Origin: UBA8516 sp964434855
GTDB lineage: Archaea; Thermoproteota; Nitrososphaeria; Nitrososphaerales; Nitrosopumilaceae
Reading direction: 5' to 3'
Assembly: GCA_964434855.1 (NCBI GenBank)
Contig: CAYSWR010000004.1
Span: forward strand, 1-56,243
Length of the DNA: 56,243 bases
A program made the position numbers and the translations under genes. The notes beneath the pieces were generated by a model. That model was not told the origin of the DNA, ran no database searches, and saw only the letters and a program-made list of their open reading frames with translations. Below are positions 25,163 through 33,820 of the stretch, piece by piece; the first letter of the stretch is position 1, and each line of letters begins with the position of its first letter.

Positions 25163-25430
25163 CTCTAAAATTTTAATTGCTAATTTTTATCTTTAGAAAA
25201 TGTTTATTAGGAAGGTTAGCATTTTTTGTAAAAAATTGGGAAATTACCAAATTTCAAAAAACATACATTTTTATATAGCTTTTTTCGTTTTTTCTGAAAA
25301 CTCTGGAATGGTTCAAGAGGTGTATATGCAATTTTTCTATAAAATTGTCACTATTAATATAAGAAATTGTGATCCACCCTTAAATAGTTAGTATTACTAT
25401 AAGTAATTACAAAAGGAAAGTGAATGAAAA
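25163..25430. other. 268-bp AT-rich intergenic region, long leader candidate
   Basis: Very AT-rich, with T runs after the RNase H-like gene (25181-25188, 25221-25228) fit for termination, a TATA-like TTTTTATATAG at 25268-25278 and another TATA-like stretch near 25390-25400 closer to the next gene. A 63-codon frame at 25200-25391 has no family character and was not called. If the first TATA is used, the zinc-protein gene would have an untranslated leader of roughly 130 bases, unusual here. Confidence 0.4.
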
Positions 25431-25787
25431 ATGACATGTAAAGGAATATGCACAAGATACAAGGCACAAAAGCCAGTTGGTACTGGTCGCTATGCATCAG
25501 GACAGAAAAGATGCCAGATTTGTGAAATTTTCATAAAATGGGAAGGACTCTGGTGTCCATGCTGTGGATACAGATTGCGAACAAAACCAAGAAACCTAAA
25601 ATACAAAGCAAAATTGCGTGCTAGAGTTGAAGCTGATTCTCAACTAGAAGCTGTTGCTGTAAAGGCTGCGGAAGTAGAAGAGATAGAAGTAGAGGCAGTA
25701 GCAGTAAAAAAGCCTACAAAAAGGGCTAAGACGGCAAAGGCTACTGTTAAGAAAGTAACGATAGCGCCGGTAGCAATAAAGGCGTAG
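25431..25787 (+). CDS. thaumarchaeal zinc protein with basic Ala/Val/Lys tail
   Basis: 118 residues. The N-terminal 60 residues form a cysteine-rich module (MTCKGIC, QKRCQICEIF, LWCPCCGYRLRTKPRN) typical of a family found in multiple copies in Nitrosopumilales. From about residue 65 the protein turns into an acidic Ala/Val/Glu stretch and then a basic low-complexity tail (KKPTKRAKTAKATVKK) reminiscent of histone H1-like tails. I infer binding to nucleic acid, but no function is known. AAAGGAAAG lies 12-20 bp before the ATG. Confidence 0.7.
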   Translation: MTCKGICTRYKAQKPVGTGRYASGQKRCQICEIFIKWEGLWCPCCGYRLRTKPRNLKYKAKLRARVEADSQLEAVAVKAAEVEEIEVEAVAVKKPTKRAKTAKATVKKVTIAPVAIKA

Positions 25788-25803
25788 CTGACGTAGACGA
25801 TTG

Positions 25804-26139
25804 ATGTCCCAAGTCGGTTATAAGAAAAAAACCGTCAAAGTGGATAATCGGGAATTCTTGGTTCAGGTAGTTCCATTTGATAATGGTAATTTTATTTCAA
25901 TAACTGAAGGAAAAGAAAAAATTGGTGCTATGGTTGTATCAATTGGTTCTGGACCTCGTACTAGTACAGTAACAGTAATACCATCCAAGTCTGAATCCCT
26001 TTTTCTCAAAATGATCTCAGAACGTATAGCCTCAATTATAAACGGAATTTGTATTGTTTCTATTAACACACAAAAAGATCTTGGACTTGAAGATATGAAA
26101 ATCATTATGAATGAAATAATGGAAATTGTAAAACAATGA
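25804..26139 (+). CDS. small UbiD-coupled protein (prenyl-FMN chaperone candidate)
   Basis: 111 residues from ATG 25804 (TTG 25801 adds one). Predicted alternating strands and helices: TVKVDNREFLVQVVPFDNG, GAMVVSIGSGPRTSTVTVIP, then a helix-strand ending ERIASIINGICIVSIN. The reading frame overlaps ubiD by 4 bp, so the two products are coupled. Small PAC4-like proteins of about this size (LpdD type) accompany some UbiD decarboxylases and are proposed to help load prenylated FMN. That match is by size, context and strand pattern, not by firm homology. Confidence 0.55.
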   Translation: MSQVGYKKKTVKVDNREFLVQVVPFDNGNFISITEGKEKIGAMVVSIGSGPRTSTVTVIPSKSESLFLKMISERIASIINGICIVSINTQKDLGLEDMKIIMNEIMEIVKQ

Positions 26140-27464
26140 TAGATCTTAGCTCTTACATTGATCAGATAAAAAATCTGAATCAACTTTATGTTATAAAAAA
26201 GAAAGTTTCTACAAAATATGAGATTGCAGCTTTGACTGCTAAAGTAGACGGAACAAATGCAATTTTGTTTGAAAACATCAAAGAAAGTAAACTTAGACTT
26301 GTAGCAAATTTAGTAGGTACAAGAGCAAGGTTTGCAAAGGCAGTAAACGCAAAAGAATCCAATATACATGAAAAGGTGATTTCTGCAATAAAATATGCTA
26401 AAAAACCAAAGACTGTTTCTAGAGGGAAATTCATGGAAAACAGGACCAAAGATCTATCCATTTTACCAATAGTGACGCACTTCGATAAAGAACCTGGTCC
26501 ATTTATCACTTCTTCTATAATCTATACCTTAAATCAGGAAAAAAATACTCAAAACTCATCCTTTCACAGATTAATGCCTCTTGATAAGAAGCACTTTTCT
26601 GTGCGAATGGTGGAAGGAAGACACCTGCATCGTTCATTTATGTATGCCAAAGAACATGGAGAGGACCTAAAAGTGGCAATTACAGTTGGTGTCCACCCAG
26701 CTGTATCGATAGCTGGAGCATACCAAGCAGAATGGGGAGAAGATGAGTTAGAAATTGCAAATGCAATTTTGGGAAATAAATTAACTTTATTAAAATTGCC
26801 ATATTCCGGTATGAAAGTACCAGCCGGTACAGAAATAGTGATGGAGGGAAAGATCCTCAAAGACAAAACACACAAGGAATGGATGGTTGAAATGCTTCGA
26901 ACATATGATTTTAAAAGAGAACAACCAGTATTTGAGCTAGAACACCTTTACTATAGAAATAATGCTATTTTTCATGACATACTTTCAGGTTATTCTGAAC
27001 ATCGTTTACTAATGGGAATGCCAATTGAAGCTAAACTAAATCGTGATGTTAGAAAATCATTTCCTCAAACAAAAAAAATAGTTATGAGTGATGGAGGTTG
27101 CAATTGGCTACATGCTGTAGTGCAGATTACAAAAAAGAAAGATTCTGATGCAAAGAAAGTGATTGAAAAAACATTTGCTACACATAGATCTTTGAAAATG
27201 GTAACTGTAGTTGATGATGACATTGATCCTAGTAATGCAGTTAGTGTAGAATACGCAATGGCCACCAGATTTCAAGCTGATAAAGACTTGATCATTATAG
27301 AAAAGGTAAGAGGCTCTAGTCTTGATCCATCAAGTGATCAAAAGAACTTGCTTACTACAAAACTTGGCATTGATGCAACGAGACCTTTATCAAAAATACC
27401 AGAAGGTTTTGAGATTGCTAATATTCCTAACGAAGATAAAATTTCATTAAAAGATTACCTCTGA
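26136..27464 (+). CDS. ubiD: UbiD family decarboxylase (candidate anhydromevalonate phosphate decarboxylase)
   Basis: 442 residues, a UbiD-fold enzyme (LVANLVGTRARFAKAV, SIIYTLN with HFSVRMVEGRHLHRSFMY, EWGEDELEIANAILG and YSGMKVPAGTEIVMEG). UbiD enzymes use prenylated FMN to decarboxylate unsaturated acids. In archaea with the modified mevalonate pathway, a UbiD homologue decarboxylates anhydromevalonate phosphate, and HMG-CoA reductase for the same pathway lies at 50.5 kb, so that role is plausible. An aromatic-acid decarboxylase is the alternative. Confidence 0.85.
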   Translation: MIDLSSYIDQIKNLNQLYVIKKKVSTKYEIAALTAKVDGTNAILFENIKESKLRLVANLVGTRARFAKAVNAKESNIHEKVISAIKYAKKPKTVSRGKFMENRTKDLSILPIVTHFDKEPGPFITSSIIYTLNQEKNTQNSSFHRLMPLDKKHFSVRMVEGRHLHRSFMYAKEHGEDLKVAITVGVHPAVSIAGAYQAEWGEDELEIANAILGNKLTLLKLPYSGMKVPAGTEIVMEGKILKDKTHKEWMVEMLRTYDFKREQPVFELEHLYYRNNAIFHDILSGYSEHRLLMGMPIEAKLNRDVRKSFPQTKKIVMSDGGCNWLHAVVQITKKKDSDAKKVIEKTFATHRSLKMVTVVDDDIDPSNAVSVEYAMATRFQADKDLIIIEKVRGSSLDPSSDQKNLLTTKLGIDATRPLSKIPEGFEIANIPNEDKISLKDYL

Positions 27465-27503
27465 ATGACTTCACTATATCATTGATCTAAAAAACTACCA
27501 AAG

Positions 27504-28433
27504 TTATAGTGCAGAATCAACCATTAACGCAATAAATAATATTGCAAGATATGGACTAGAAAACTTGAACAACACCCACGATGCCTTTTCAGTTGGTTTT
27601 GTCAAGACCCAAACGCTAAGAGCAAGCATCAATGCACCAGTTGCTATTGCAGTATAAAGATAAACTTCATGCATTATAGGTTGGTCAATATTTGTAGTCA
27701 AGAAAAACGGTACAATACTAAACAATACCATCATCACTGTAGAACCTGCAATCACTCTAGCTGATGTCTTTTCAGATTGGACAGCTGTCAGCATTGGCAC
27801 ATTAACTTTGTTATAATCTTCCTTAAAGTGCAAAGTAAGAGCCCAAATGTGCATTGGGATCCATATAAACACAAGTCCTGCCATAACAAGTCCAAGGTCC
27901 CAGAGTCCATGCATGGTGACTGCAACATATCCAATCATTGGTGGAGCTCCGCCACAAAGTCCTCCTAGAATAATATTGAATCTACTACGTCTTTTTAGGG
28001 CATAGCTGTACACTAAAACATTATTTGCTAGTCCAAATGCCATAAAACCAGTAGCCCAAAGTCCTTGTTCCAAAGTGGTAGTAAATGATATTCCAAATGC
28101 GGTACACAAACTTATTGCAGCTAATACTAAACCAAAATCTCTGGCCTTTTCTGCCGGAAAGATTTTCCTGCTAGGAATTGGTCTGTTTTTCGTTCTTTCC
28201 ATAATTGCATCAATATCTCTATCATGATAATTAGTTAGGGTATTAGCAGCAGCTGATCCTGCAGCAACACCACCTAACATCAAAGCCCAAGTTATAGGTG
28301 AAACTTGAACATTGTAAATATTTGAAGCAGTAACTGTTGCGCCAAAAGCAGTAAAAACTAAAAGATACCAAATTTTTGGTTTTGTCAATTCATAATATGT
28401 CTTAATTCTTGAACTCGTTTTACTTGTTAACAC
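27504..28433 (-). CDS. ctaB: protoheme IX farnesyltransferase (heme O synthase)
   Basis: 309 residues with about nine membrane helices. The UbiA-family prenyl-diphosphate site is NYHDRDIDAIMERTKNRP, and the second conserved loop holds HFKEDYNKVNVPM. GGVAAGSAAANTLTN and TKPKIWYLLVFTAFG match the heme O synthase subgroup. It adds a farnesyl group to heme b for terminal heme-copper oxidases, fitting an aerobic archaeon. The gene is convergent with ubiD. Confidence 0.93.
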   Translation of the reverse strand: MLTSKTSSRIKTYYELTKPKIWYLLVFTAFGATVTASNIYNVQVSPITWALMLGGVAAGSAAANTLTNYHDRDIDAIMERTKNRPIPSRKIFPAEKARDFGLVLAAISLCTAFGISFTTTLEQGLWATGFMAFGLANNVLVYSYALKRRSRFNIILGGLCGGAPPMIGYVAVTMHGLWDLGLVMAGLVFIWIPMHIWALTLHFKEDYNKVNVPMLTAVQSEKTSARVIAGSTVMMVLFSIVPFFLTTNIDQPIMHEVYLYTAIATGALMLALSVWVLTKPTEKASWVLFKFSSPYLAILFIALMVDSAL

Positions 28434-28461
28434 ACTAACTCATCTTTTTTATTCGGTGTTT

Positions 28462-28472
28462 GATATTTATAG
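28462..28472 (-). promoter_or_regulatory. TATA-like element of ctaB
   Basis: On the minus strand the element reads CTATAAATATC and lies about 34 bp before the ctaB start at 28433. Confidence 0.4.
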
Positions 28473-28491
28473 GTTGAAAAATCAAATTAAC

Positions 28492-28920
28492 TCATTGCTT
28501 GTACGGCATTGGCTTTGCCGTTTTTTTCATCTCAATAAAACTCTCAGAACGTTGTACTCCTTGAATACGACCCAAATTTTCTGATATTAATCTGTGCATT
28601 TCGTCTAGATTTTTTGCATACATTGTAACTAAAATATCAAATCTCCCAGTTACTTCAGAAATCTCTCTTACTTCAGGAATTTTTAATAGTTCTTCTATTA
28701 CATTATCACGAAGCTTTGAATCCATGTTTATTCCGGTTAAAGCCTTTACTGTGTAACCAAGCTCTCTTTCATTTACTACTATAGTAAAACGCTCAATAAG
28801 CTTTCTTTTAATCAGTCGTTTAATTCTGCTGTATACAACAGATGAATTGACATTAATTTTTTTTGAGATCCTAGGAACTGAGACATTCGCATCTGCAGCA
28901 AGTTCGGAAAGTATTGTCAT
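28492..28920 (-). CDS. Lrp/AsnC family transcriptional regulator
   Basis: 142 residues. The N-terminal helix-turn-helix (ILSELAADANVSVPRISKKINVNSSVVYSRIKRL in outline, about 3-40) is followed by the RAM ligand-binding domain (VTGRFDILVTMYAKNLDEM). It is likely an octameric or dimeric regulator sensing an amino acid or related metabolite. Neighbours are ctaB and asd, and either may be the target, but no binding site can be assigned. The upstream gap has a TATA-like stretch only about 50 bp away, so the mRNA may have a leader. Confidence 0.88.
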   Translation of the reverse strand: MTILSELAADANVSVPRISKKINVNSSVVYSRIKRLIKRKLIERFTIVVNERELGYTVKALTGINMDSKLRDNVIEELLKIPEVREISEVTGRFDILVTMYAKNLDEMHRLISENLGRIQGVQRSESFIEMKKTAKPMPYKQ

Positions 28921-29021
28921 GTCTAAATCGTCTACTTTTGCCGTTCAAAACACCAATTATTGTGAATAAAAGTGGGGTTAATAAAGTTATTATTACAATT
29001 TTTTTGTAAATTTTATATCAA

Positions 29022-30098
29022 TTATATCATGCCCTTTTTGTAGAGCATCTCAGCTAAAAGTACGGCTCCTTTTGCAGAACCCATCTTCTCGTTATGAGAA
29101 AACAAGACATACTTTATTCCGTTTTCAAAAACAGTCTCTTCACGTAATCTGCCTACTACTGTAGACATTCCACCACTCATCTCTCTGTCTAACCTTGGCT
29201 GTGGTCTTGTAGGATCATCATGTACAACAAGATATTTTTCTGGAGCGGATGGAAGGCCTATGACACTTATTTTCTCAGAAAATTCTTGCATGGCTTTTTT
29301 TACTGATTCTGGATCTGCGTGTTTTGCAGTTTCAACAAATACAGATTCTGTGTGTCCATCAATTACTGGTACTCTAGTGCAAGTACAACTCACTTTCATA
29401 TCGGCAGGTATGATTTTTCCATCAGTTAGTTTACCAAGTATCTTTCCAGTTTCTAGTCTAACTTTCTCTTCTTCTTTTGGAATGTAGGGAATTATGTTAT
29501 CGGTTATATCTAACGCTGAAACACCAGGCGATCTACCAGCACCAGACATGGCCTGCATTGATGTCATGATAATCTTTTGTACTCCAAACTTCTCCAATAA
29601 AGGCTTCATAGTTATAGCAAGTCCAGTGGTAGTACAGTTTGGGAGCGGCGCCACAAACCCTTTCCAACCACGGTTTTTGCGCTGTACATTCAGTAATTCT
29701 ACATGATCATCATTTATCCCAGGAATAAGTATTGGTACATCTGACTCATACCTATATGCTGAAGATGTACTAATTACGGGCAGATCTTTTGCAAATTTAG
29801 TTTCAATTTCACGCGCAGCTTCACTTTCTACTGAACTAAATATTAAATCAAGATTTTCTACTTTGATATCATCCACTGATTCAACTATCATATTTTTGAC
29901 GTATTCTGGTATCTCTTCTCTTAGGTGCCACTTTAGAATGCCACTATTTGGATCTCTGATAGCATCAACAAACTTTTTTCCTGAAGAACGTTCAGAAGCA
30001 GCAATTTGTTTTACCTCAAACCAGGGATGTTTGTTTAACGCTAGTACAAATTCCTGACCTACTGCACCAGTAACGCCTATGATCGCAACCAGTTTCAT
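29022..30098 (-). CDS. asd: aspartate-semialdehyde dehydrogenase (archaeal type)
   Basis: 358 residues. The Rossmann motif is GVTGAVGQEF, the catalytic cysteine lies in PLPNCTTTGLAI, and the histidine region is VIDGHTESVFVE. Archaeal ASADH reduces aspartyl phosphate toward threonine, methionine and lysine. In Sulfolobales a paralogue became malonyl-CoA/succinyl-CoA reductase of the carbon fixation cycle, so an ASADH-like protein in a thaumarchaeon deserves caution, but the length and motifs suit a standard ASADH. Divergent from the cobalamin operon. Confidence 0.9.
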   Translation of the reverse strand: MKLVAIIGVTGAVGQEFVLALNKHPWFEVKQIAASERSSGKKFVDAIRDPNSGILKWHLREEIPEYVKNMIVESVDDIKVENLDLIFSSVESEAAREIETKFAKDLPVISTSSAYRYESDVPILIPGINDDHVELLNVQRKNRGWKGFVAPLPNCTTTGLAITMKPLLEKFGVQKIIMTSMQAMSGAGRSPGVSALDITDNIIPYIPKEEEKVRLETGKILGKLTDGKIIPADMKVSCTCTRVPVIDGHTESVFVETAKHADPESVKKAMQEFSEKISVIGLPSAPEKYLVVHDDPTRPQPRLDREMSGGMSTVVGRLREETVFENGIKYVLFSHNEKMGSAKGAVLLAEMLYKKGMI

Positions 30099-30180
30099 GC
30101 GTAATTTTCACTTTATACAATTAATATTCCTTTAGCATAAAACCAAAACACACTAAATCCCAATTACGATATCTCATGAT

Positions 30181-31263
30181 GTGAAATTTAATCTAGAAAA
30201 AAACATCTTAAATCACATCACTGTACAGCATGGTGGTATTTATTCAACTGACATGAAACTTGATCCTAAAATTATAGATTTTAGCTCAAATGTAAACCCG
30301 CTTGGTTTTCCATATCCAGTAAAAAATGTAATTAAAAAAAATACATCTCTTTTGTCTGTTTATCCTGATCCAAATTCATCAAATCTTAAAGATGACTTGG
30401 CAAAGTACACCGGTATTCCAAAAAGACAAATAATTGTAGGAAATGGTGCTACAGAAATAATTTATAATTTCTGTAAAGCCTTTATCAGAAAAAATAATCA
30501 AGTCATAATACCAATTCCTACATTTGGAGAATATGAGGCAGCTACACTATTACATGGAGGACATATTTCTTATCTTAAAACAATGAATCTAAATGAAAAG
30601 ATCCCAGAACTGCAACATATGATTACAAAAAACAACTGCATTTTTCTCTGCAACCCAAATAACCCAACTGGTTCCCTAGTAAAAAGAAAAAACATATTAA
30701 AGATTTTAGAAACAGCATGTGACAAATCTGCACTAGTGTTTTTAGATGAATGTTTCATTGAACTTGTACCAGAGTCAAATGAATCTCTTATATTGAATCT
30801 AAAAGAATTTGATAATCTCTTCATATTAAGATCTCTTACCAAATCATTTGGATTGGCAGGACTTAGAATTGGTTACGGCTTGGGCAGCAAGAAGATGATC
30901 GATGTGCTATCACGAATAAAGACTCCATGGAACGTAAATGTCTTGGCTCAAAAAGCGGCAAGTGCAGCACTTTCAAGTAAATCTCACCTGTATAAAACAA
31001 GGAAATTGATAAAGAATGAACTCACTTTTCTAACCTCTTCTATATCAAAAATTAAGAACTTTTCATGTTATCCATCATCAACTAATTTCATTTTACTTGA
31101 ATCAAAAATAAACTCAAAAACTGTTCAAAAAATACTCATAAAGAAAAAACTGTTGGTACGAGACTGTAGCACTTTTCGTGGGCTTGACAATAAATTCATA
31201 CGAATTGCTGTCCGGACACACAAAGAAAATGTGAAACTGGTAAAAGCATTGGAAGAAATATGA
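30181..31263 (+). CDS. cobD: threonine-phosphate decarboxylase (CobD) of cobalamin synthesis
   Basis: 360 residues from GTG 30181. A class I/II PLP fold related to HisC: IDFSSNVNPLGFPYPV, IIVGNGATEIIYNF, FLCNPNNPTGSLV, FLDECFIELVP, and the PLP lysine K221 in SLTKSFGLAGLRIGY. It heads a run of cobalamin genes and a separate hisC sits in the histidine operon, so CobD is favoured over histidinol-phosphate aminotransferase. It makes (R)-1-amino-2-propanol phosphate for the nucleotide loop. The next start follows one base after the stop. Confidence 0.88.
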   Translation: MKFNLEKNILNHITVQHGGIYSTDMKLDPKIIDFSSNVNPLGFPYPVKNVIKKNTSLLSVYPDPNSSNLKDDLAKYTGIPKRQIIVGNGATEIIYNFCKAFIRKNNQVIIPIPTFGEYEAATLLHGGHISYLKTMNLNEKIPELQHMITKNNCIFLCNPNNPTGSLVKRKNILKILETACDKSALVFLDECFIELVPESNESLILNLKEFDNLFILRSLTKSFGLAGLRIGYGLGSKKMIDVLSRIKTPWNVNVLAQKAASAALSSKSHLYKTRKLIKNELTFLTSSISKIKNFSCYPSSTNFILLESKINSKTVQKILIKKKLLVRDCSTFRGLDNKFIRIAVRTHKENVKLVKALEEI

Positions 31264-31264
31264 T

Positions 31265-32116
31265 ATGACAAAAACATTGATGATACAAGGAACTTCATCG
31301 GGTGCTGGTAAAACAACACTTGTTACTGCATTATGCAGAATATTTGCAAATTCTGGATACCGAGTGGCTCCGTTTAAATCTCAAAACATGTCATCATATT
31401 CATACAAAGAAGACAATTTTGAAATTTCACGAGCACAGGCAATACAAGCAATCGCAGCAAGAACAATAATAGATCCACGTATGAACCCAATTCTTCTCAT
31501 GCCGCTAGGAAGCTATAGAAGTAAAGTTATGGTAAATGGAAAGTTTTACAAAAAAATGTATGCAAAAGAATATTACACAAAGTTTGCACTTTCCAAAGGA
31601 TTAACGACTGCTAAAGAATCACTTGACTGGCTAAAACAAAACTATGATTTGGTAATTATAGAAGGAGCTGGTTCTCCTGCAGAATTTAACTTGGAAAAAT
31701 ACGACATTGCAAACATGAGAATGGCCGAATACACACGTGCCCCTGTAATTCTTGTATCTGATATAGACCGAGGTGGGACCTTTGCAAGCATTGTTGGTAC
31801 AATAGAGCTAATCGATAAGAAATACAGAAAATTCATTCAAGGTTTTGTAATCAACAAATTTAGAGGAGACAAGGACATACTGCGTCCAAGCCTTTACAAG
31901 CTAAGAAAAAAAACAGGTAAACCAGTTTTAGGCACCATCCCTCTGATGAAGTTTGACATCCCAGAAGAGGATTCTCTTCATGCAAATCCAAAACATGTAC
32001 AATGGAACAAAAAATACTTAAAATCCTTGGATCTGGAAATAGAGAACCTAAGTCAGGTGGTAAAAAATAGTTTGAACATGAAAGCAATAGGTGAATTGCT
32101 CAAATGTTCCTTGTAA
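31265..32116 (+). CDS. cobQ: short cobyric acid synthase lacking the glutaminase domain (CobQ/CbiP N-terminal)
   Basis: 283 residues where full CobQ/CbiP has about 490. The N-terminal dethiobiotin-synthetase-like domain is complete: P-loop IQGTSSGAGKTTLVTAL, FKSQNMSSYSY, ISRAQAIQA, VIIEGAGSPAEFNL, PVILVSDIDRGGTFAS and GFVINKFRGD. It ends soon after GTIPLMKFDIPEEDSLHA, so the type I amidotransferase half is absent. There is no frameshift remnant; cbiB overlaps the end by 13 bp and continues uninterrupted. It presumably amidates cobyrinate side chains with free ammonia or with a separate glutaminase. Confidence 0.88.
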   Translation: MTKTLMIQGTSSGAGKTTLVTALCRIFANSGYRVAPFKSQNMSSYSYKEDNFEISRAQAIQAIAARTIIDPRMNPILLMPLGSYRSKVMVNGKFYKKMYAKEYYTKFALSKGLTTAKESLDWLKQNYDLVIIEGAGSPAEFNLEKYDIANMRMAEYTRAPVILVSDIDRGGTFASIVGTIELIDKKYRKFIQGFVINKFRGDKDILRPSLYKLRKKTGKPVLGTIPLMKFDIPEEDSLHANPKHVQWNKKYLKSLDLEIENLSQVVKNSLNMKAIGELLKCSL

Positions 32117-33099
32117 CAATACTTGCTGTAGTATTTGCTATAGCAATTGACTTTACAATGGGTGATCCAAAAAATAAATTTCATCCAACTGCATGGATTG
32201 GAACATTAATTGGAAAACTTGTTCCTATTGCAAAGAATAATCAGCAAAAAACCGCTAGACTTTCTGGCATGCTTCTCACAATTTTAATTGCAACCCTAGT
32301 AGCTGTAATACTTTATTTCATTAATATTGGATTATATTCTCTAGAATTAGATTTATCTGATTTCGGATTGTATGATCTTGTTGTTACAACACTAATTATC
32401 ATAATCACGGGAATTTTACTCAAGACTACAATTGCAATAAAAGGGATGCAACGGCATGCGCAACTGATCATGGATGCACTTTCAAAAAATAATCTAGATG
32501 ATGCAAGAGCAAAACTATCAATGATAGTGAAAAGAGACACAAAGAACTTGGATCGAGAACACATTATTTCAGCAACTTTAGAAAGTATAAGTGAAAACAC
32601 AGTAGACGGAATTACAGGACCTCTCTTCTATTTTGCAATATTTGGATTGTCTGGAGCATTTGTATACAGAACAATAAACACTATAGATTCTATGATAGGC
32701 TACAAGACAGAACAATTTAGAAATCTAGGATGGTTTGGTGCAAACTGTGACAAAATACTCAATTATCTGCCCTCAAGGATGACAAGTCTTGTTATGGTAT
32801 TTGCAGCAATGATTCTTGGAAAAAATTGGAAGCATTCTCTAGAAATAATGAGACGAGACAGTTCAAAGACAGAAAGTCCTAATGCAGGATATCCGATGGC
32901 TACATTAGCAGGCGCACTGGGAACAAGATTTGAAAAGATAGATCATTATGTTTTGGGAGATGGAAAAATGGAATTTACGGAGAACCACTTCAAATCCGCC
33001 ATATCAATAATGAAACTAACTACAATTCTATTTTGTATTATTTTCACAATTCCAATGATTGTAGTACTTTCGTATCTTGGATGGTGGTTACATGCTTAA
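32104..33099 (+). CDS. cbiB: adenosylcobinamide-phosphate synthase CbiB
   Basis: 331 residues, polytopic membrane protein. It begins with the CbiB pattern AIDFTMGDPKNKFHPTAWIG, has LDREHIISATLESISENTVDGITGPLFYF and ends in SPNAGYPMATLAGALG. It attaches aminopropanol phosphate to cobyric acid. It is translationally coupled to cobQ upstream and to cobS downstream by overlaps. Confidence 0.93.
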   Translation: MFLVTILAVVFAIAIDFTMGDPKNKFHPTAWIGTLIGKLVPIAKNNQQKTARLSGMLLTILIATLVAVILYFINIGLYSLELDLSDFGLYDLVVTTLIIIITGILLKTTIAIKGMQRHAQLIMDALSKNNLDDARAKLSMIVKRDTKNLDREHIISATLESISENTVDGITGPLFYFAIFGLSGAFVYRTINTIDSMIGYKTEQFRNLGWFGANCDKILNYLPSRMTSLVMVFAAMILGKNWKHSLEIMRRDSSKTESPNAGYPMATLAGALGTRFEKIDHYVLGDGKMEFTENHFKSAISIMKLTTILFCIIFTIPMIVVLSYLGWWLHA

Positions 33100-33820
33100 G
33101 GAAATAAGTTCTGTAATTTCATTTCTAACAATACTTCCTTCTACAAAAAATGTAGATCTTGATACGGTTGCAAAAAACATGTATCTATTTCCTGTTGTGG
33201 GTGCTATAATTGGCTTGATCATCGGCGCAGCTGGATTTGGCCTATCATCATTTCTTGATCCTTTGATAGTTGGACTATTGCTTACTGGCTCTGTTGTGAT
33301 TATGACTGGAATACATCATACTGACGCACTCTGCGACTTTGCAGATGGTATCATGACAAAAGGTACAAAGGAAAAAAAATTACAAGCTATGCGTGATCCA
33401 GCCGTAGGATCAGCTGGTGTAATAACAATAGTGTTGTATGCTGGAGGAATGATTATGGCTCTTTCCATGATGAAAGGATTTACACTTTTTCAAGCAATCT
33501 TACTAAGTGAACTTCTTGCCAAATTTGTTATGGTATTACAGGCAAACAGAGGTTCTTCAGCATGGCATGGTCTGAGTTCTCCATTCACACAATCGATGAA
33601 AGAAAAAAAGAAACTTGCCATAGCGGCTGCGATATCTGTTATTCCTATAATTGTAATTGGTGGAATGACAGGCGTTGTTGTAATAGCAGCAGGAGTGACA
33701 TTGTCATTAGTACTTCTTGCGCTTGCAAATCGCAGTTTTGGAGGAATATCTGGCGACGTCTTTGGGGCAACAAATGAGCTTGTTAGACTCTCATCTCTTT
33801 TGATCTTTGCTTCGGTATGA
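33092..33820 (+). CDS. cobS: adenosylcobinamide-GDP ribazoletransferase CobS
   Basis: 242 residues from ATG 33092, overlapping the cbiB stop by 8 bp (ATG 33077 is an alternative). Membrane protein with the family motif HHTDALCDFADGIMTKGTKEKKLQAMRDP-like region (split about residues 72-105), FLTILPSTKN at the start and SFGGISGDVFGATNEL near the end. It joins activated cobinamide to alpha-ribazole, finishing cobalamin. The end overlaps cobY by 4 bp. Confidence 0.92.
   Translation: MLKEISSVISFLTILPSTKNVDLDTVAKNMYLFPVVGAIIGLIIGAAGFGLSSFLDPLIVGLLLTGSVVIMTGIHHTDALCDFADGIMTKGTKEKKLQAMRDPAVGSAGVITIVLYAGGMIMALSMMKGFTLFQAILLSELLAKFVMVLQANRGSSAWHGLSSPFTQSMKEKKKLAIAAAISVIPIIVIGGMTGVVVIAAGVTLSLVLLALANRSFGGISGDVFGATNELVRLSSLLIFASV

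Noticed and set aside
25200..25391. 63-codon open frame in the AT-rich gap
   Set aside because: Lys/Ile/Phe-rich composition as expected from AT-rich DNA, no recognisable family and no ribosome-binding or TATA spacing.
30181..31263. Second histidinol-phosphate aminotransferase
   Set aside because: Sequence is related to HisC, but the cobalamin operon context and a separate hisC in the his operon favour CobD.
31265..33099. CobQ truncated by a frameshift, with the glutaminase half in another frame
   Set aside because: The following kilobase is filled by an intact cbiB that already overlaps the cobQ end.
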